Of a stretch of 45,773 bases of DNA, positions 35,211 to 44,172 are shown in pieces; the first letter of the stretch is position 1, and the number at the start of each line of letters is the position of its first letter. The notes under the pieces are model-generated. The model was given only the letters and a program-made list of their open reading frames with translations, had not been told where the DNA came from and did no database searches. This stretch comes from Sphingobacteriaceae bacterium UBA6709 (GTDB lineage Bacteria > Bacteroidota > Bacteroidia > Sphingobacteriales > Sphingobacteriaceae): the NCBI GenBank assembly GCA_002454425.1, contig DKIV01000051.1, positions 50,858 through 96,630 on the forward strand, given 5' to 3'. The position numbers and the translations under genes were made by a program.

Positions 35211-37985
35211 ATGTTATCCATAAAAAAATGCCTTGCCGCTTTTGCGATGCTCCTTTGCTGGCTTGCTAGTCAGACGGGCGTAGCTCTTGCTCAGCAAACA
35301 CAAATTCAATACCTGTCAGGAACGGGAAACGATCATACCGTCGACTGGAAGTTCTACTGTACCGCTGGCCGCAATTCCGGCAAGTGGTCAACCATTCCCG
35401 TACCCTCAAACTGGGAGCTGCAGGGTTTTGGTAAGTACAACTATGGCTTCGACAAAGACAGCCTCCGCGGTAAGGAGAGCGGTCTTTATAAATATAATTT
35501 TCAAGTGCCTGCAGCCTGGAAAGGAAAAAAGATAAATATCGTCTTTGAGGGCTCCATGACCGATACGGAAGTGAAGATCAATGGTAAGTCTGCCGGCGCG
35601 CAACACCAGGGTTCCTTTTACGCCTTTCGCTATGACATCAGTAAGCTCCTTAAGTATGGTGCAGACAATCTTCTTGATGTAAAAGTCGACAAGCACTCTG
35701 CCAATGCTTCAGTTCTTGAGGCTGAAAGAAAAGCCGACTTCTGGATCTTCGGCGGCATCTTCCGTCCTGTATATCTTGAGGCCTTGCCTGCGGTAAATAT
35801 TGAAAGGGTAGCCGTTGATGCCAACGCTGACGGTTCTTTTTCTGCTGATGCCTGGATCGTCGGAAAGGCTGACCGCCTGACCGTGAGCCTGAGCGATGCA
35901 ACTGGTAAAACAATAGGTAGTGCTATCAGCATGGATAAACCTTCCGCAAAAGCTCGTCTCGCAGGCAAGTTCAGTAATCCCGCGCTCTGGTCTCCCGAGT
36001 CCCCGGCATTGTATACCGCTACGTTTTCTCTTTATAAAGGAGGAAAGCTGATACATACCCTTTCCAAGAAGATCGGATTCCGTACCATCGTTGTTAAAGA
36101 ACGTGACGGAGTGTTTGTCAATGGAGTGAAAATGCACTTTAAAGGGGTAAACCATCACTCGTTTTATCCTAAATCAGGAAGGACAACAAGCAAAACTATA
36201 AGCATTGCAGATGTTAACCTCATCAAGGATATGAACATGAATGCCGTGCGTATGTCTCATTATCCTCCGGATTCACACTTTCTTGATGTATGCGACTCTC
36301 TGGGGCTTTTTGTAATGGACGAGCTTGCCGGCTGGCATGGCACCTACAACACGGTTACCGGTACCAAGCTTCTTAAGGAGATGATCGCTCATGATGTGAA
36401 TCATCCTTCTATCGTGTTCTGGTCTAATGGTAATGAAGGTGGCCATAATCGTGAGCTGGACCATCTCTTTGATGAACTCGATATTCAAAAACGTCCTTTA
36501 ATACACCCCTGGGAAGATTTTAATGGCTTCGACACGCAGCATTACCGTGAGTACAACTATGGTATCGGCAATTATCAACATGGCCATAGCATTGTTATGC
36601 CTACAGAATTCCTGCATGGTATGTATGATGGCGGCCATGGCGCAGGTCTTGAAGATTATTGGAATGAAATGCTTGCTAATCCTTTGGCGGCAGGTGGTTT
36701 CCTTTGGGACTTCGCCGATCAGGGCGTTGTTCGTACAGATAAGAATGGCATCCTTGACACCGATGGTAATCACGGTCCCGATGGTATCGTTGGGCCTTAC
36801 CATGAGAAGGAGGGTAGTTTCTTCACTATCAAAGAAGTCTGGTCGCCCGTATTTTTCGAACGTCGTGAGATGACCCCTAAGTTTGACGGTCTCTTTAACG
36901 TTCAAAACAGATACTATTATACCAACCTCAATACCTGTAAGTTTAACTGGGAGCTAGTTCGCTTCTCTGATAAAGGAGGTGTAAAAGGAACCGCTACAGC
37001 ACCGGATATTAAACCTTTTGAAAAAGGACAGCTCAAAGTTAATTTACCTGCCGATTGGCACAGTTACGATGTTTTGTATATAAAGGCTACGGATCAGTAT
37101 AACCGCGAATTGTTTACCTGGAGTTTCCCGATAACACTCCCTATGCAGCAGGCTGTGAAAATGGTAAATACCAAAGGAAATGGTGCTGCCACTTTCAGCG
37201 AGTCTGATTCTTTATATGTTGTAAAAGCGGGTAATGTTACCCTGAAATTCAGCAAGAAATCAGGTTTGCTGCGCGCTGTAGAGAATGACAAAGGCGTAAT
37301 TCCTTTCAATAATGGTCCTGTCATTCAGCAAGGGTTCACCAACTTTGGCGGGATTAAGATCTGCAAAGATGGCAACAACGTCATTATTGAGTCGACCTTC
37401 AATAAGAAGGAAAGTTTTAACACGGTTAAATGGACGGTATATCCTTCAGGATGGCTGAAGCTGCACGTTAGCTATTTCCCTGGCGATTATTTCACTGACT
37501 ATATTGGCGTTAACTTCTCCTTCCCCGAAGATCAGATCAAGGCGGTAGAATATATGGGCAAGGGTCCTTACCGTGTTTGGAAAAACAGAATGAAGGGTAC
37601 CACCTTCGGGGTATGGAATAAAGAGTACAACAACACGGAAACCGGCGAATCCTGGATATATCCTGAATTTAAAGGATATCATTCTAATATGTATTGGACG
37701 AAGTTTATAACAAAAACACAGCCCTTTACCGTCGTTACTGAAACAGAGGACATGTTCCTGCGTCTCTTTACACCGGCATTCAAAGATGACCCTTGGCACA
37801 ACTATCAACTGAAATTCCCTTCCGGGGATATCTCCTTCCTGCAAGGCATCGCAGGCATCGGCACTAAAACTCAGAAAACTGAAAATAGCGGTCCTATGGG
37901 TATGAAAAACATTTTTTACGATTTTGAAAAGGAGCCTGCGCGCGCGCTGAATATGGTTCTCTATTTCAATTTCACCAATAACTAA
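35211..37985 (+). CDS. Glycoside hydrolase family 2 enzyme
   Basis: This 924-residue exported enzyme (signal peptide about 1-27) shows the GH2 layout: sugar-binding-like jelly roll (about 40-190, VPSNWELQGFG), immunoglobulin-like domain (about 195-290), TIM barrel (about 295-560) and C-terminal sandwich domains. The acid/base is Glu409 in FWSNGNEGGH and the nucleophile candidate is Glu466 in MPTEFLHG; RMSHYPPDSHFLDVCDSLGLFVMDE is a family signature. The specificity (beta-galactosidase, beta-glucuronidase or arabinosidase) cannot be told. It follows the esterase by 6 bases. Confidence 0.93.
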   Translation: MLSIKKCLAAFAMLLCWLASQTGVALAQQTQIQYLSGTGNDHTVDWKFYCTAGRNSGKWSTIPVPSNWELQGFGKYNYGFDKDSLRGKESGLYKYNFQVPAAWKGKKINIVFEGSMTDTEVKINGKSAGAQHQGSFYAFRYDISKLLKYGADNLLDVKVDKHSANASVLEAERKADFWIFGGIFRPVYLEALPAVNIERVAVDANADGSFSADAWIVGKADRLTVSLSDATGKTIGSAISMDKPSAKARLAGKFSNPALWSPESPALYTATFSLYKGGKLIHTLSKKIGFRTIVVKERDGVFVNGVKMHFKGVNHHSFYPKSGRTTSKTISIADVNLIKDMNMNAVRMSHYPPDSHFLDVCDSLGLFVMDELAGWHGTYNTVTGTKLLKEMIAHDVNHPSIVFWSNGNEGGHNRELDHLFDELDIQKRPLIHPWEDFNGFDTQHYREYNYGIGNYQHGHSIVMPTEFLHGMYDGGHGAGLEDYWNEMLANPLAAGGFLWDFADQGVVRTDKNGILDTDGNHGPDGIVGPYHEKEGSFFTIKEVWSPVFFERREMTPKFDGLFNVQNRYYYTNLNTCKFNWELVRFSDKGGVKGTATAPDIKPFEKGQLKVNLPADWHSYDVLYIKATDQYNRELFTWSFPITLPMQQAVKMVNTKGNGAATFSESDSLYVVKAGNVTLKFSKKSGLLRAVENDKGVIPFNNGPVIQQGFTNFGGIKICKDGNNVIIESTFNKKESFNTVKWTVYPSGWLKLHVSYFPGDYFTDYIGVNFSFPEDQIKAVEYMGKGPYRVWKNRMKGTTFGVWNKEYNNTETGESWIYPEFKGYHSNMYWTKFITKTQPFTVVTETEDMFLRLFTPAFKDDPWHNYQLKFPSGDISFLQGIAGIGTKTQKTENSGPMGMKNIFYDFEKEPARALNMVLYFNFTNN

Positions 37986-37990
37986 AAAGT

Positions 37991-40768
37991 ATGAGGCTTA
38001 CACTCATTAGAATTCCGGTATTAGCGATGCTGCTGCTCCTTGCCCTCGTAAAGACGGGCAAGGCGCAGGTAAGCCTTGCTAACCTCCGTACTGAATTACT
38101 TGTAAATCCTGAAGGTATAGGTACTACTCAGCCCCGTTTCAGCTGGGAAATACAAACTCCTGAGCGAGGCGTCATGCAGAGCTCCTGGCATATGATCATC
38201 GCCTCTTCTCTGGAACAGATCAACAGGAACGTTGGCGATATTTGGGATTCCGGCGTAGTGAATAGCGACAATTCTGTGCAGGTAAGCTATCGCGGCAACG
38301 CCCTGAAAGCGGCAACGAAATATTTTTGGAAGGTGAAGGTAAACACCTCTAAAGGGAACTCTGACTGGTCTGAGGCGGCGAGCTTCAGCGTCGGCATCCT
38401 CAACTATGTCGATTGGCGTGGACGCTGGATCGGCATGGATCGTCCCGCGCCCTGGGATAGCGATACGCAATGGTCTAAACTTGCTGCCCGCTACCTGCGT
38501 AAAGAATTTGAGGTGAAGAAGCAGGTGAAGCGTGCTACTGTAAATATCATTGGTATGGGTATGTACGAGCTCTTCATCAACGGTCGCAGGGTCGGCGATC
38601 AGGTGCTTGCTCCTGTACCTACGGATTTTACGCAAGGTGTAAAATATAACACCTTCGACGTTACGCGCCTCCTCGATAAGGGCAAGAATGCTATCGGTAC
38701 CATTCTGGGCAACGGCCGCTTTTATACCATGAGGCAGCACTATAAGCCTTACAAGATTAAAAACTTCGGCTATCCAAAAATGCTCTTCTACATGCTTGTA
38801 GAGTATGAAGATGGATCGAAGGAGAATATCATCTCCGACAACACCTGGAAGCTTAACGCGGATGGCCCTATACGTACGAATAATGAGTACGATGGCGAAA
38901 CATATGACGCTACGAAGGAGATGCCGGGATGGACTGTCGCCGGCTTTGACGACAGCCGTTGGCAGCCAGCGGAACTGGTGCAGGAACCGGGCGGCACTTA
39001 CGAAGCGCAGATGACTGAGAACATGAAGGTGATGAATACCATTAAGCCTTTGTCAATAAAGAAGCTGCGCGAGAATACATACATCATCGACATGGGACAG
39101 AACTTCGCCGGATGGTTGCGTATTCGTGTTCATGGCGATCGTGGCGATACTGTAAAGTTACGCTTCGGCGAAAATCTCCAGCCCGATGGAGAACTGTACG
39201 TACGTAACCTGCGCGACGCGCATTCTACGGACACGTATATCATGAAAGGCGGCGAACCTGAAATGTGGGAGCCCTCTTTCGTTTACCATGGCTTTCGTTA
39301 TGTTGAACTTTCGGGGTACAAACATGTGCCTTCGATCATTGACTTTGATGGGAGAGTAGTTTATGATGATATGAGGACTACGGGAACATTCGAGTCCTCT
39401 AACAAAACCATGAATCAGATCTTCCGTAACGCGTATTGGGGCATACTTAGCAATTATAAGGGTATGCCGGTGGATTGTCCGCAGCGTAATGAGCGTCAGC
39501 CCTGGCTAGGCGACCGCACAACCGGCAGCTATGGCGAGAGCTTCCTCTTTGACAACAGCCGCCTTTACGCGAAATGGCTCAACGATATTCGTCAGGCTCA
39601 AAAAGCCGATGGTTCTATTCCTGATGTTGCTCCGGCCTTCTGGCGCTACTACGGTGACAATGTTACCTGGCCCGCGACTTATTTCATGGTTGCTGACATG
39701 CTGTATCGTCAGTATGGCGATCTTGAATCTATCAAAGATCATTACCCTTCAATGAAGAAGTGGATGGATTATATGGCCGATAAGTACACCACCGATGGCT
39801 TAATCACCAAAGATAAGTATGGCGACTGGTGCGTGCCACCAGAGTCTAAGGAGCTTATTCACTCGCGTGATCCGCAGCGACAAACGGATGGCGTTCTTAT
39901 CGCTTCAGCAACTTACGTTAAGCTGTGTTCCGTGATGCAGCATTTTGCCCGTCTGAGCGGTCATGATGCCGACTCTGTCGATTTCGCATCACGCGCTACG
40001 GCTATTACCACCGCGTTCAACAAGAAGTATTTTAATCCTTCCACTGCCCAGTACAGCAATAATACCGTAACGGCTAATCTGTTGCCACTTGTTTTTGGTA
40101 TGGTGCCGCAGGCTTATGAACAGCAGGTGGTGCAAAATATTGCTAACAAAATTAATGTGGAAAATTCCGGGCATATAAGCACAGGCGTTATTGGTACGCA
40201 ATGGCTGATGCGCGGGCTCACAAAATACGGACTTACAGATATCGCTTATAAGATCGCTGGAAACCGCGATTATCCAAGCTGGGGCTACATGATAGAAAAT
40301 GGCGCCACCACCATCTGGGAGTTGTGGAACGGCAACACCGCCGATCCTAAGATGAATTCGGCGAATCACGTAATGCTGCTAGGTGACCTCCTGATCTGGT
40401 ATTATGAGCATGTAGCCGGTATTAAATCCGATCCTCAGGTTCCGGGCTTTAAGCGCATTATCATGAAGCCGGAAATCATAACCGGGCTTACCGCGGCAAA
40501 GGCCTCATATCAGTCTATCCATGGTGAGATAAAAAGTGACTGGAAACGTACCAGTCGCCGCTTCTATTGGGGCCTTACTGTCCCTGCGAACACCACGGCA
40601 ATACTTTATATTCCTGCAACCTCAGAGAATTCTGTGAAGGAAGGGAAGAAACAGGCCTCAGAAAGCGAAGGTCTTCGCTTCATAGGGATGGAGGGCGATC
40701 GTGCCATTTATGAGGCTGGATCCGGTACTTATGACTTTTCTTCATCGATAAACGTACCGGGTAAATAA
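37991..40768 (+). CDS. Alpha-L-rhamnosidase, GH78 family
   Basis: The 925-residue exported protein (signal peptide about 1-26, ending at GKAQ) contains an N-terminal Fn3-like domain (about 27-135), Bac_rhamnosid_N (about 165-340), a concanavalin-like domain (about 350-460), the (alpha/alpha)6 barrel (about 465-830) and a C-terminal beta domain. The GH78 motif DCPQRNERQPWLGD (495-508) carries the likely general acid Glu501, and Glu777 in TTIWELWNG is the likely base. It should release terminal L-rhamnose from pectic side chains or backbone fragments. It starts 5 bases after the GH2 stop. Confidence 0.93.
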   Translation: MRLTLIRIPVLAMLLLLALVKTGKAQVSLANLRTELLVNPEGIGTTQPRFSWEIQTPERGVMQSSWHMIIASSLEQINRNVGDIWDSGVVNSDNSVQVSYRGNALKAATKYFWKVKVNTSKGNSDWSEAASFSVGILNYVDWRGRWIGMDRPAPWDSDTQWSKLAARYLRKEFEVKKQVKRATVNIIGMGMYELFINGRRVGDQVLAPVPTDFTQGVKYNTFDVTRLLDKGKNAIGTILGNGRFYTMRQHYKPYKIKNFGYPKMLFYMLVEYEDGSKENIISDNTWKLNADGPIRTNNEYDGETYDATKEMPGWTVAGFDDSRWQPAELVQEPGGTYEAQMTENMKVMNTIKPLSIKKLRENTYIIDMGQNFAGWLRIRVHGDRGDTVKLRFGENLQPDGELYVRNLRDAHSTDTYIMKGGEPEMWEPSFVYHGFRYVELSGYKHVPSIIDFDGRVVYDDMRTTGTFESSNKTMNQIFRNAYWGILSNYKGMPVDCPQRNERQPWLGDRTTGSYGESFLFDNSRLYAKWLNDIRQAQKADGSIPDVAPAFWRYYGDNVTWPATYFMVADMLYRQYGDLESIKDHYPSMKKWMDYMADKYTTDGLITKDKYGDWCVPPESKELIHSRDPQRQTDGVLIASATYVKLCSVMQHFARLSGHDADSVDFASRATAITTAFNKKYFNPSTAQYSNNTVTANLLPLVFGMVPQAYEQQVVQNIANKINVENSGHISTGVIGTQWLMRGLTKYGLTDIAYKIAGNRDYPSWGYMIENGATTIWELWNGNTADPKMNSANHVMLLGDLLIWYYEHVAGIKSDPQVPGFKRIIMKPEIITGLTAAKASYQSIHGEIKSDWKRTSRRFYWGLTVPANTTAILYIPATSENSVKEGKKQASESEGLRFIGMEGDRAIYEAGSGTYDFSSSINVPGK

Positions 40769-40799
40769 GGTTAGGTTCAAAACTCATAATTAAAGATAA

Positions 40800-41504
40800 A
40801 TGGAAATGAAAGTAAAGATATTAGGAGCAGCCATGCTCGCTCTATTTGCTACCGCTCATCTTCAGGCGCAGTCGCCGGCTACCGCGGCCGTTACCACTGC
40901 TGCGCAGCAAAAGGCCGATACCGAGGCCGAGCAGAAAGCGGCAACCTGGGTAAGCGCGCTTAAACTTAACGACAATGCTAAAGAAACACGACTAAAGCAA
41001 TTGATAAGCACGCATCTTAAGTATATACGCGACTGGAATAATACTCACTCATATACAGAGGTGCCTGCTGGTATTAATCCGGCGACAGGCGAGAAGCTCA
41101 GCGACCTGCACAGGCAGATTATCGTTAATTCATCAATGCCTGCAAATATCCATGCTGACCTCATGACAGGTCTCCGCAAGGATCTTACAGAAGAACAGGT
41201 AGAAGCGATCCTTGATCAGTATACGATTGGTAAGGTGGCCTTCACCATGAAAGGTTATGAGGCTATTGTTCCTGAGCTGAAACCTGAAGAGCGCGCGTTC
41301 ATCCTCAAGAATCTTAAGCTCGCCCGCGAGCAGGCTATAGATTTCAAAAGCATGAAACAGATTTCAGCGATCTTTGAAATTTACAAGACCAAATGCGAGC
41401 AGTATCTCAATACAAATGGTCGTAACTGGCATCAGATGTTCAAGGATTATGTAAATAAGCGCAAGGCTGAAAAAGCCGCAGAGAAAGCCCAGCCTAAAAA
41501 GTAA
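40800..41504 (+). CDS. DUF3826 domain exported protein (copy 2)
   Basis: This 234-residue protein has a signal peptide (about 1-23, ending at LQAQ) and is mainly helical with a lysine-rich tail. It shares with copy 1 (15914-16612) the segment MKGYEAIVPEL ... AREQAIDFKS ... YKTKCEQYLN, in the same order and spacing. It carries an insertion at about 80-105 (EVPAGINPATGEKLSDLHRQ) that copy 1 lacks. It sits inside the enzyme operon, 31 bases after GH78. No catalytic motif is recognised. The second ATG at 40806 is an alternative start. Confidence 0.85.
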   Translation: MEMKVKILGAAMLALFATAHLQAQSPATAAVTTAAQQKADTEAEQKAATWVSALKLNDNAKETRLKQLISTHLKYIRDWNNTHSYTEVPAGINPATGEKLSDLHRQIIVNSSMPANIHADLMTGLRKDLTEEQVEAILDQYTIGKVAFTMKGYEAIVPELKPEERAFILKNLKLAREQAIDFKSMKQISAIFEIYKTKCEQYLNTNGRNWHQMFKDYVNKRKAEKAAEKAQPKK

Positions 41505-41508
41505 AAGC

Positions 41509-41534
41509 ATCTGCAGTCCTCCGTGGCTGCAGAT
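41509..41534 (+). other. Intercistronic hairpin
   Basis: ATCTGCAG (41509-41516) pairs with CTGCAGAT (41527-41534) just after the DUF3826 stop. No T-run follows, so it is more likely an mRNA 3'-end-protecting or processing stem than a terminator. Confidence 0.5.
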
Positions 41535-41577
41535 AATCTTCAATATTACACGCTCTATTATAACACTGCTTAGTTCA

Positions 41578-42735
41578 ATGAAAAAGATCAGTTTATTTTT
41601 AACAGCAACCTGTTTATTCCTTTGCGCTTTGAGCCTAAAGGCACAGGTTAGCAATCCCTGGCGCAATGCCGTTGTAACAGACGAATTTTTATATGATAAG
41701 GCTCCTTTCCCCCAATGTCATTCGGCAACTATTGCTGAAACGCCTTACGGATTGGTAGCTTCCTTCTTTGGTGGAACAAAGGAACGTAATCCGGACGTAT
41801 GTATTTATGTTTGCCGCTATGAGAACGGCAAATGGACGGCACCGCAAATGGTGGCCGATGGTGTGCGTCCTGATAAACGCTATCCTACCTGGAACCCTGT
41901 CTTGTATCAGGTTCCCGGAGGCGATCTCTTATTATGGTACAAAATAGGCGCTAACCCCGGCACATGGCAAGGTTGGATCACCCGCTCAAAAGATGGAGGT
42001 AAAACCTGGACTCCCGGAGAACAGCTTCCTTCCGGATACATTGGTCCGGTAAAGAATAAGCCGGTGTTGCTCAGTAACATGAATCTTTTCCTTCCTACAA
42101 GTACCGAAGGAAACAAAAATGGCAACAGCTGGCAGGTGCATTTTGAGGTTACTAACGATAACGGCAAAACCTACAGAAAAGTAGGTCCCGTACCTGCGGA
42201 TAGTGGCATGCTCGCCATTCAGCCTAGCATCCTTGATCATGGCAATGGCAAATTGCAGATCATCGCGCGTAGCAGAAACCGTGCCTTGCTCACTTCCTGG
42301 TCTAGCGATAATGGCGAAACCTGGTCTAAGCTCGCCAAGACCAACCTGCCTAATAATAATTCCGGAACGGATGCAGTGACGATGAAGGACGGTCGCTTTG
42401 CCCTGATTTATAATCATGTGCTTCCTCCAGACGGGCAGACCAAAGGAGCTCGCACGCCGCTGAATCTCTCGATCTCTAAAGACGGAAAAACATGGTATGC
42501 TGGTGCTATTCTGGAAGATTCTCCGATCAGCCAGTATTCTTATCCTTCAATCATCCAAACCAGCGATGGCATGTTGCATTGCATTTACACATGGCGTCGC
42601 CTGAAGATAAAACATGTGGTCATTGACCCGGCGAAGCTTAAGCTTAAGAAAATTAAGGATGGTAAATGGCCTGTAGTAAAAGGTTATTCAGCGCCTAAAG
42701 AGGGTGAGATTACCGATGATGAAATTACAAAATAA
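41578..42735 (+). CDS. BNR-repeat six-bladed propeller protein (sialidase-like)
   Basis: This 385-residue exported protein has a signal peptide (about 1-23) and four Asp-box-like repeats: SKDGGKTW (137-144), TNDNGKTY (192-199), SSDNGETW (242-249) and SKDGKTW (300-306). It belongs to the BNR_2 sialidase-like group. A true sialidase would be odd in a pectin-type locus, and the arginine triad cannot be assigned with confidence, so another hydrolase or lyase activity on acidic sugars is possible. The next gene starts 3 bases after its stop. Confidence 0.82.
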   Translation: MKKISLFLTATCLFLCALSLKAQVSNPWRNAVVTDEFLYDKAPFPQCHSATIAETPYGLVASFFGGTKERNPDVCIYVCRYENGKWTAPQMVADGVRPDKRYPTWNPVLYQVPGGDLLLWYKIGANPGTWQGWITRSKDGGKTWTPGEQLPSGYIGPVKNKPVLLSNMNLFLPTSTEGNKNGNSWQVHFEVTNDNGKTYRKVGPVPADSGMLAIQPSILDHGNGKLQIIARSRNRALLTSWSSDNGETWSKLAKTNLPNNNSGTDAVTMKDGRFALIYNHVLPPDGQTKGARTPLNLSISKDGKTWYAGAILEDSPISQYSYPSIIQTSDGMLHCIYTWRRLKIKHVVIDPAKLKLKKIKDGKWPVVKGYSAPKEGEITDDEITK

Positions 42736-42738
42736 GCC

Positions 42739-44121
42739 ATGAGTACTCGTAAATATTTCCTGATTCTGGCGTTCCTGAGCTGCTGTTTTATAACACGAGC
42801 ACAGACCTCCGACGATCAGTTTCGCAAGCCCCTAAAAGAAGTTATCGCTGATATTGAAAAGCAATATCATGTGAAGATCAACTTTCCCGAGGATCTTGTC
42901 AAGGATCGCTGGGTAACTTATGCCGGCTGGCGTTTCAGACCTTCTGTTGATGTTACGCTTGAAAATATCATGGCTTCCCAGGATATCTCCGTACAAAAGC
43001 AGTCGGAAGGCAAGTACAAGTTGAAGGCCTTTCAATATCATTTGAAGACTCCCGAGGAAGGCAAGGAACAGCTGGAGTATCTATGGTCGCATTTTAATGA
43101 TAAGGCAAGCTGGGAATTGCGTAAAGATTCCCTGCGCAGCGAACTCTGGAAAGCACTCAAGCTTAACCCAATGCCTGCTAAGCCTGCGTCCAAGCCTATT
43201 GTTACCGCGAAAAGACAATATGACGGCTATACCGTTCAGAACGTAGCCCTCGAAACACTCCCCGGAGTATACGTATGTGGGTCGCTGTATATGCCTTCTA
43301 AGCTTAAGGGAAAGGTTCCTGTTATTCTGGATCCTGACGGGCATTTTGGTGATGGCCGATATCGTGCTGATTGCCAGTATCGATGTGCCATGCAGGCCAG
43401 AATGGGGGCTATCGCTTTTTCGTACGACCTCTTCGCCTGGGGCGAATCTGCGTTGCAGTTTAAATCCCAGGATCATAGACATGCCCTGGCGCAGTCAATA
43501 CAGGCATTAAACAGCCTTCGTATTCTCGACTGGATGCTGAGCTTTAAGAATGCCGATCCGCAGCGTGTCGCTATTACCGGGGGCTCCGGCGGCGGAAGTC
43601 AGACAATGCTGATCACAGCCCTTGATGATCGTATTAAGTTAAGCGTGCCTGTGGTCATGATGTCTTCCTACCATAGTGGAGGCTGCCCCTGCGAAAGTGG
43701 CATGGGAGTGCATCTCTGTGGTGGCGGAACGAATAACGTTGAGATAGCGGCGATGGCTGCTCCCCGTCCGCAACTGATTGTATCTGACGGAAAAGATTGG
43801 ACGCAGCAAGTTCCTGCAGTCGAATTCCCTTACCTGAAGAAGGTCTACGAATTTTATAATAAGGCTAATCAGGTAGAAAATGTTCACCTGCCTAAGGAAG
43901 GCCATGATTATGGAAAAAGCAAGCGACTGGCGATGTATGACTTTATCGCGCGTCATTTCAATCTTGATCTTAAAAAAGTACAAAATAGTGAAGGCGAGAT
44001 CGATGAAACGAAGGTCACCATCGAGAAGTATCCGATGATGTATGTTTTCGGAGAACATGGCGAGCGACTTCCCGCGAATGCGGTGAAAGATTTCGATGTC
44101 GTTAAATCTTATTTTAAATAA
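42739..44121 (+). CDS. Alpha/beta-hydrolase esterase with N-terminal STN-like domain (CE19-like)
   Basis: This 460-residue exported protein (signal peptide about 1-22) starts with an STN/secretin-like module (about 28-97: PLKEVIADIEKQYHVKINFPE ... DVTLENIMASQDISVQ), followed by an alpha/beta hydrolase. The nucleophile elbow is GGSGG with Ser283, His389 lies in LPKEGHDYG, and an Asp in VSDGKDW is a candidate third residue. It resembles acetylxylan-esterase-like proteins and the pectin methylesterase family CE19 from rhamnogalacturonan-II loci (inference from context and memory). The cysteine-rich GGCPCESGMGVHLCGGG segment after the elbow is distinctive. Confidence 0.78.
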   Translation: MSTRKYFLILAFLSCCFITRAQTSDDQFRKPLKEVIADIEKQYHVKINFPEDLVKDRWVTYAGWRFRPSVDVTLENIMASQDISVQKQSEGKYKLKAFQYHLKTPEEGKEQLEYLWSHFNDKASWELRKDSLRSELWKALKLNPMPAKPASKPIVTAKRQYDGYTVQNVALETLPGVYVCGSLYMPSKLKGKVPVILDPDGHFGDGRYRADCQYRCAMQARMGAIAFSYDLFAWGESALQFKSQDHRHALAQSIQALNSLRILDWMLSFKNADPQRVAITGGSGGGSQTMLITALDDRIKLSVPVVMMSSYHSGGCPCESGMGVHLCGGGTNNVEIAAMAAPRPQLIVSDGKDWTQQVPAVEFPYLKKVYEFYNKANQVENVHLPKEGHDYGKSKRLAMYDFIARHFNLDLKKVQNSEGEIDETKVTIEKYPMMYVFGEHGERLPANAVKDFDVVKSYFK

Positions 44122-44129
44122 TAATTATC

Positions 44130-44162
44130 GCCCACCGGAGTATATTCCGGTGGGCATTTCTT
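44130..44162 (+). terminator. Terminator after the esterase gene
   Basis: GCCCACCGGA (44130-44139) pairs with TCCGGTGGGC (44146-44155) in a perfect 10-bp stem, followed by ATTTCTTTG. It may separate the last gene or act as a partial terminator. Confidence 0.75.
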
Positions 44163-44172
44163 TGTATAACCC

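Noticed and set aside
38096..38740. 214-residue open frame antisense to the GH78 gene
   Set aside because: The composition is low in protein-like patterns, there is no start context, and it lies fully over a strongly supported gene; it is a shadow of codon bias.
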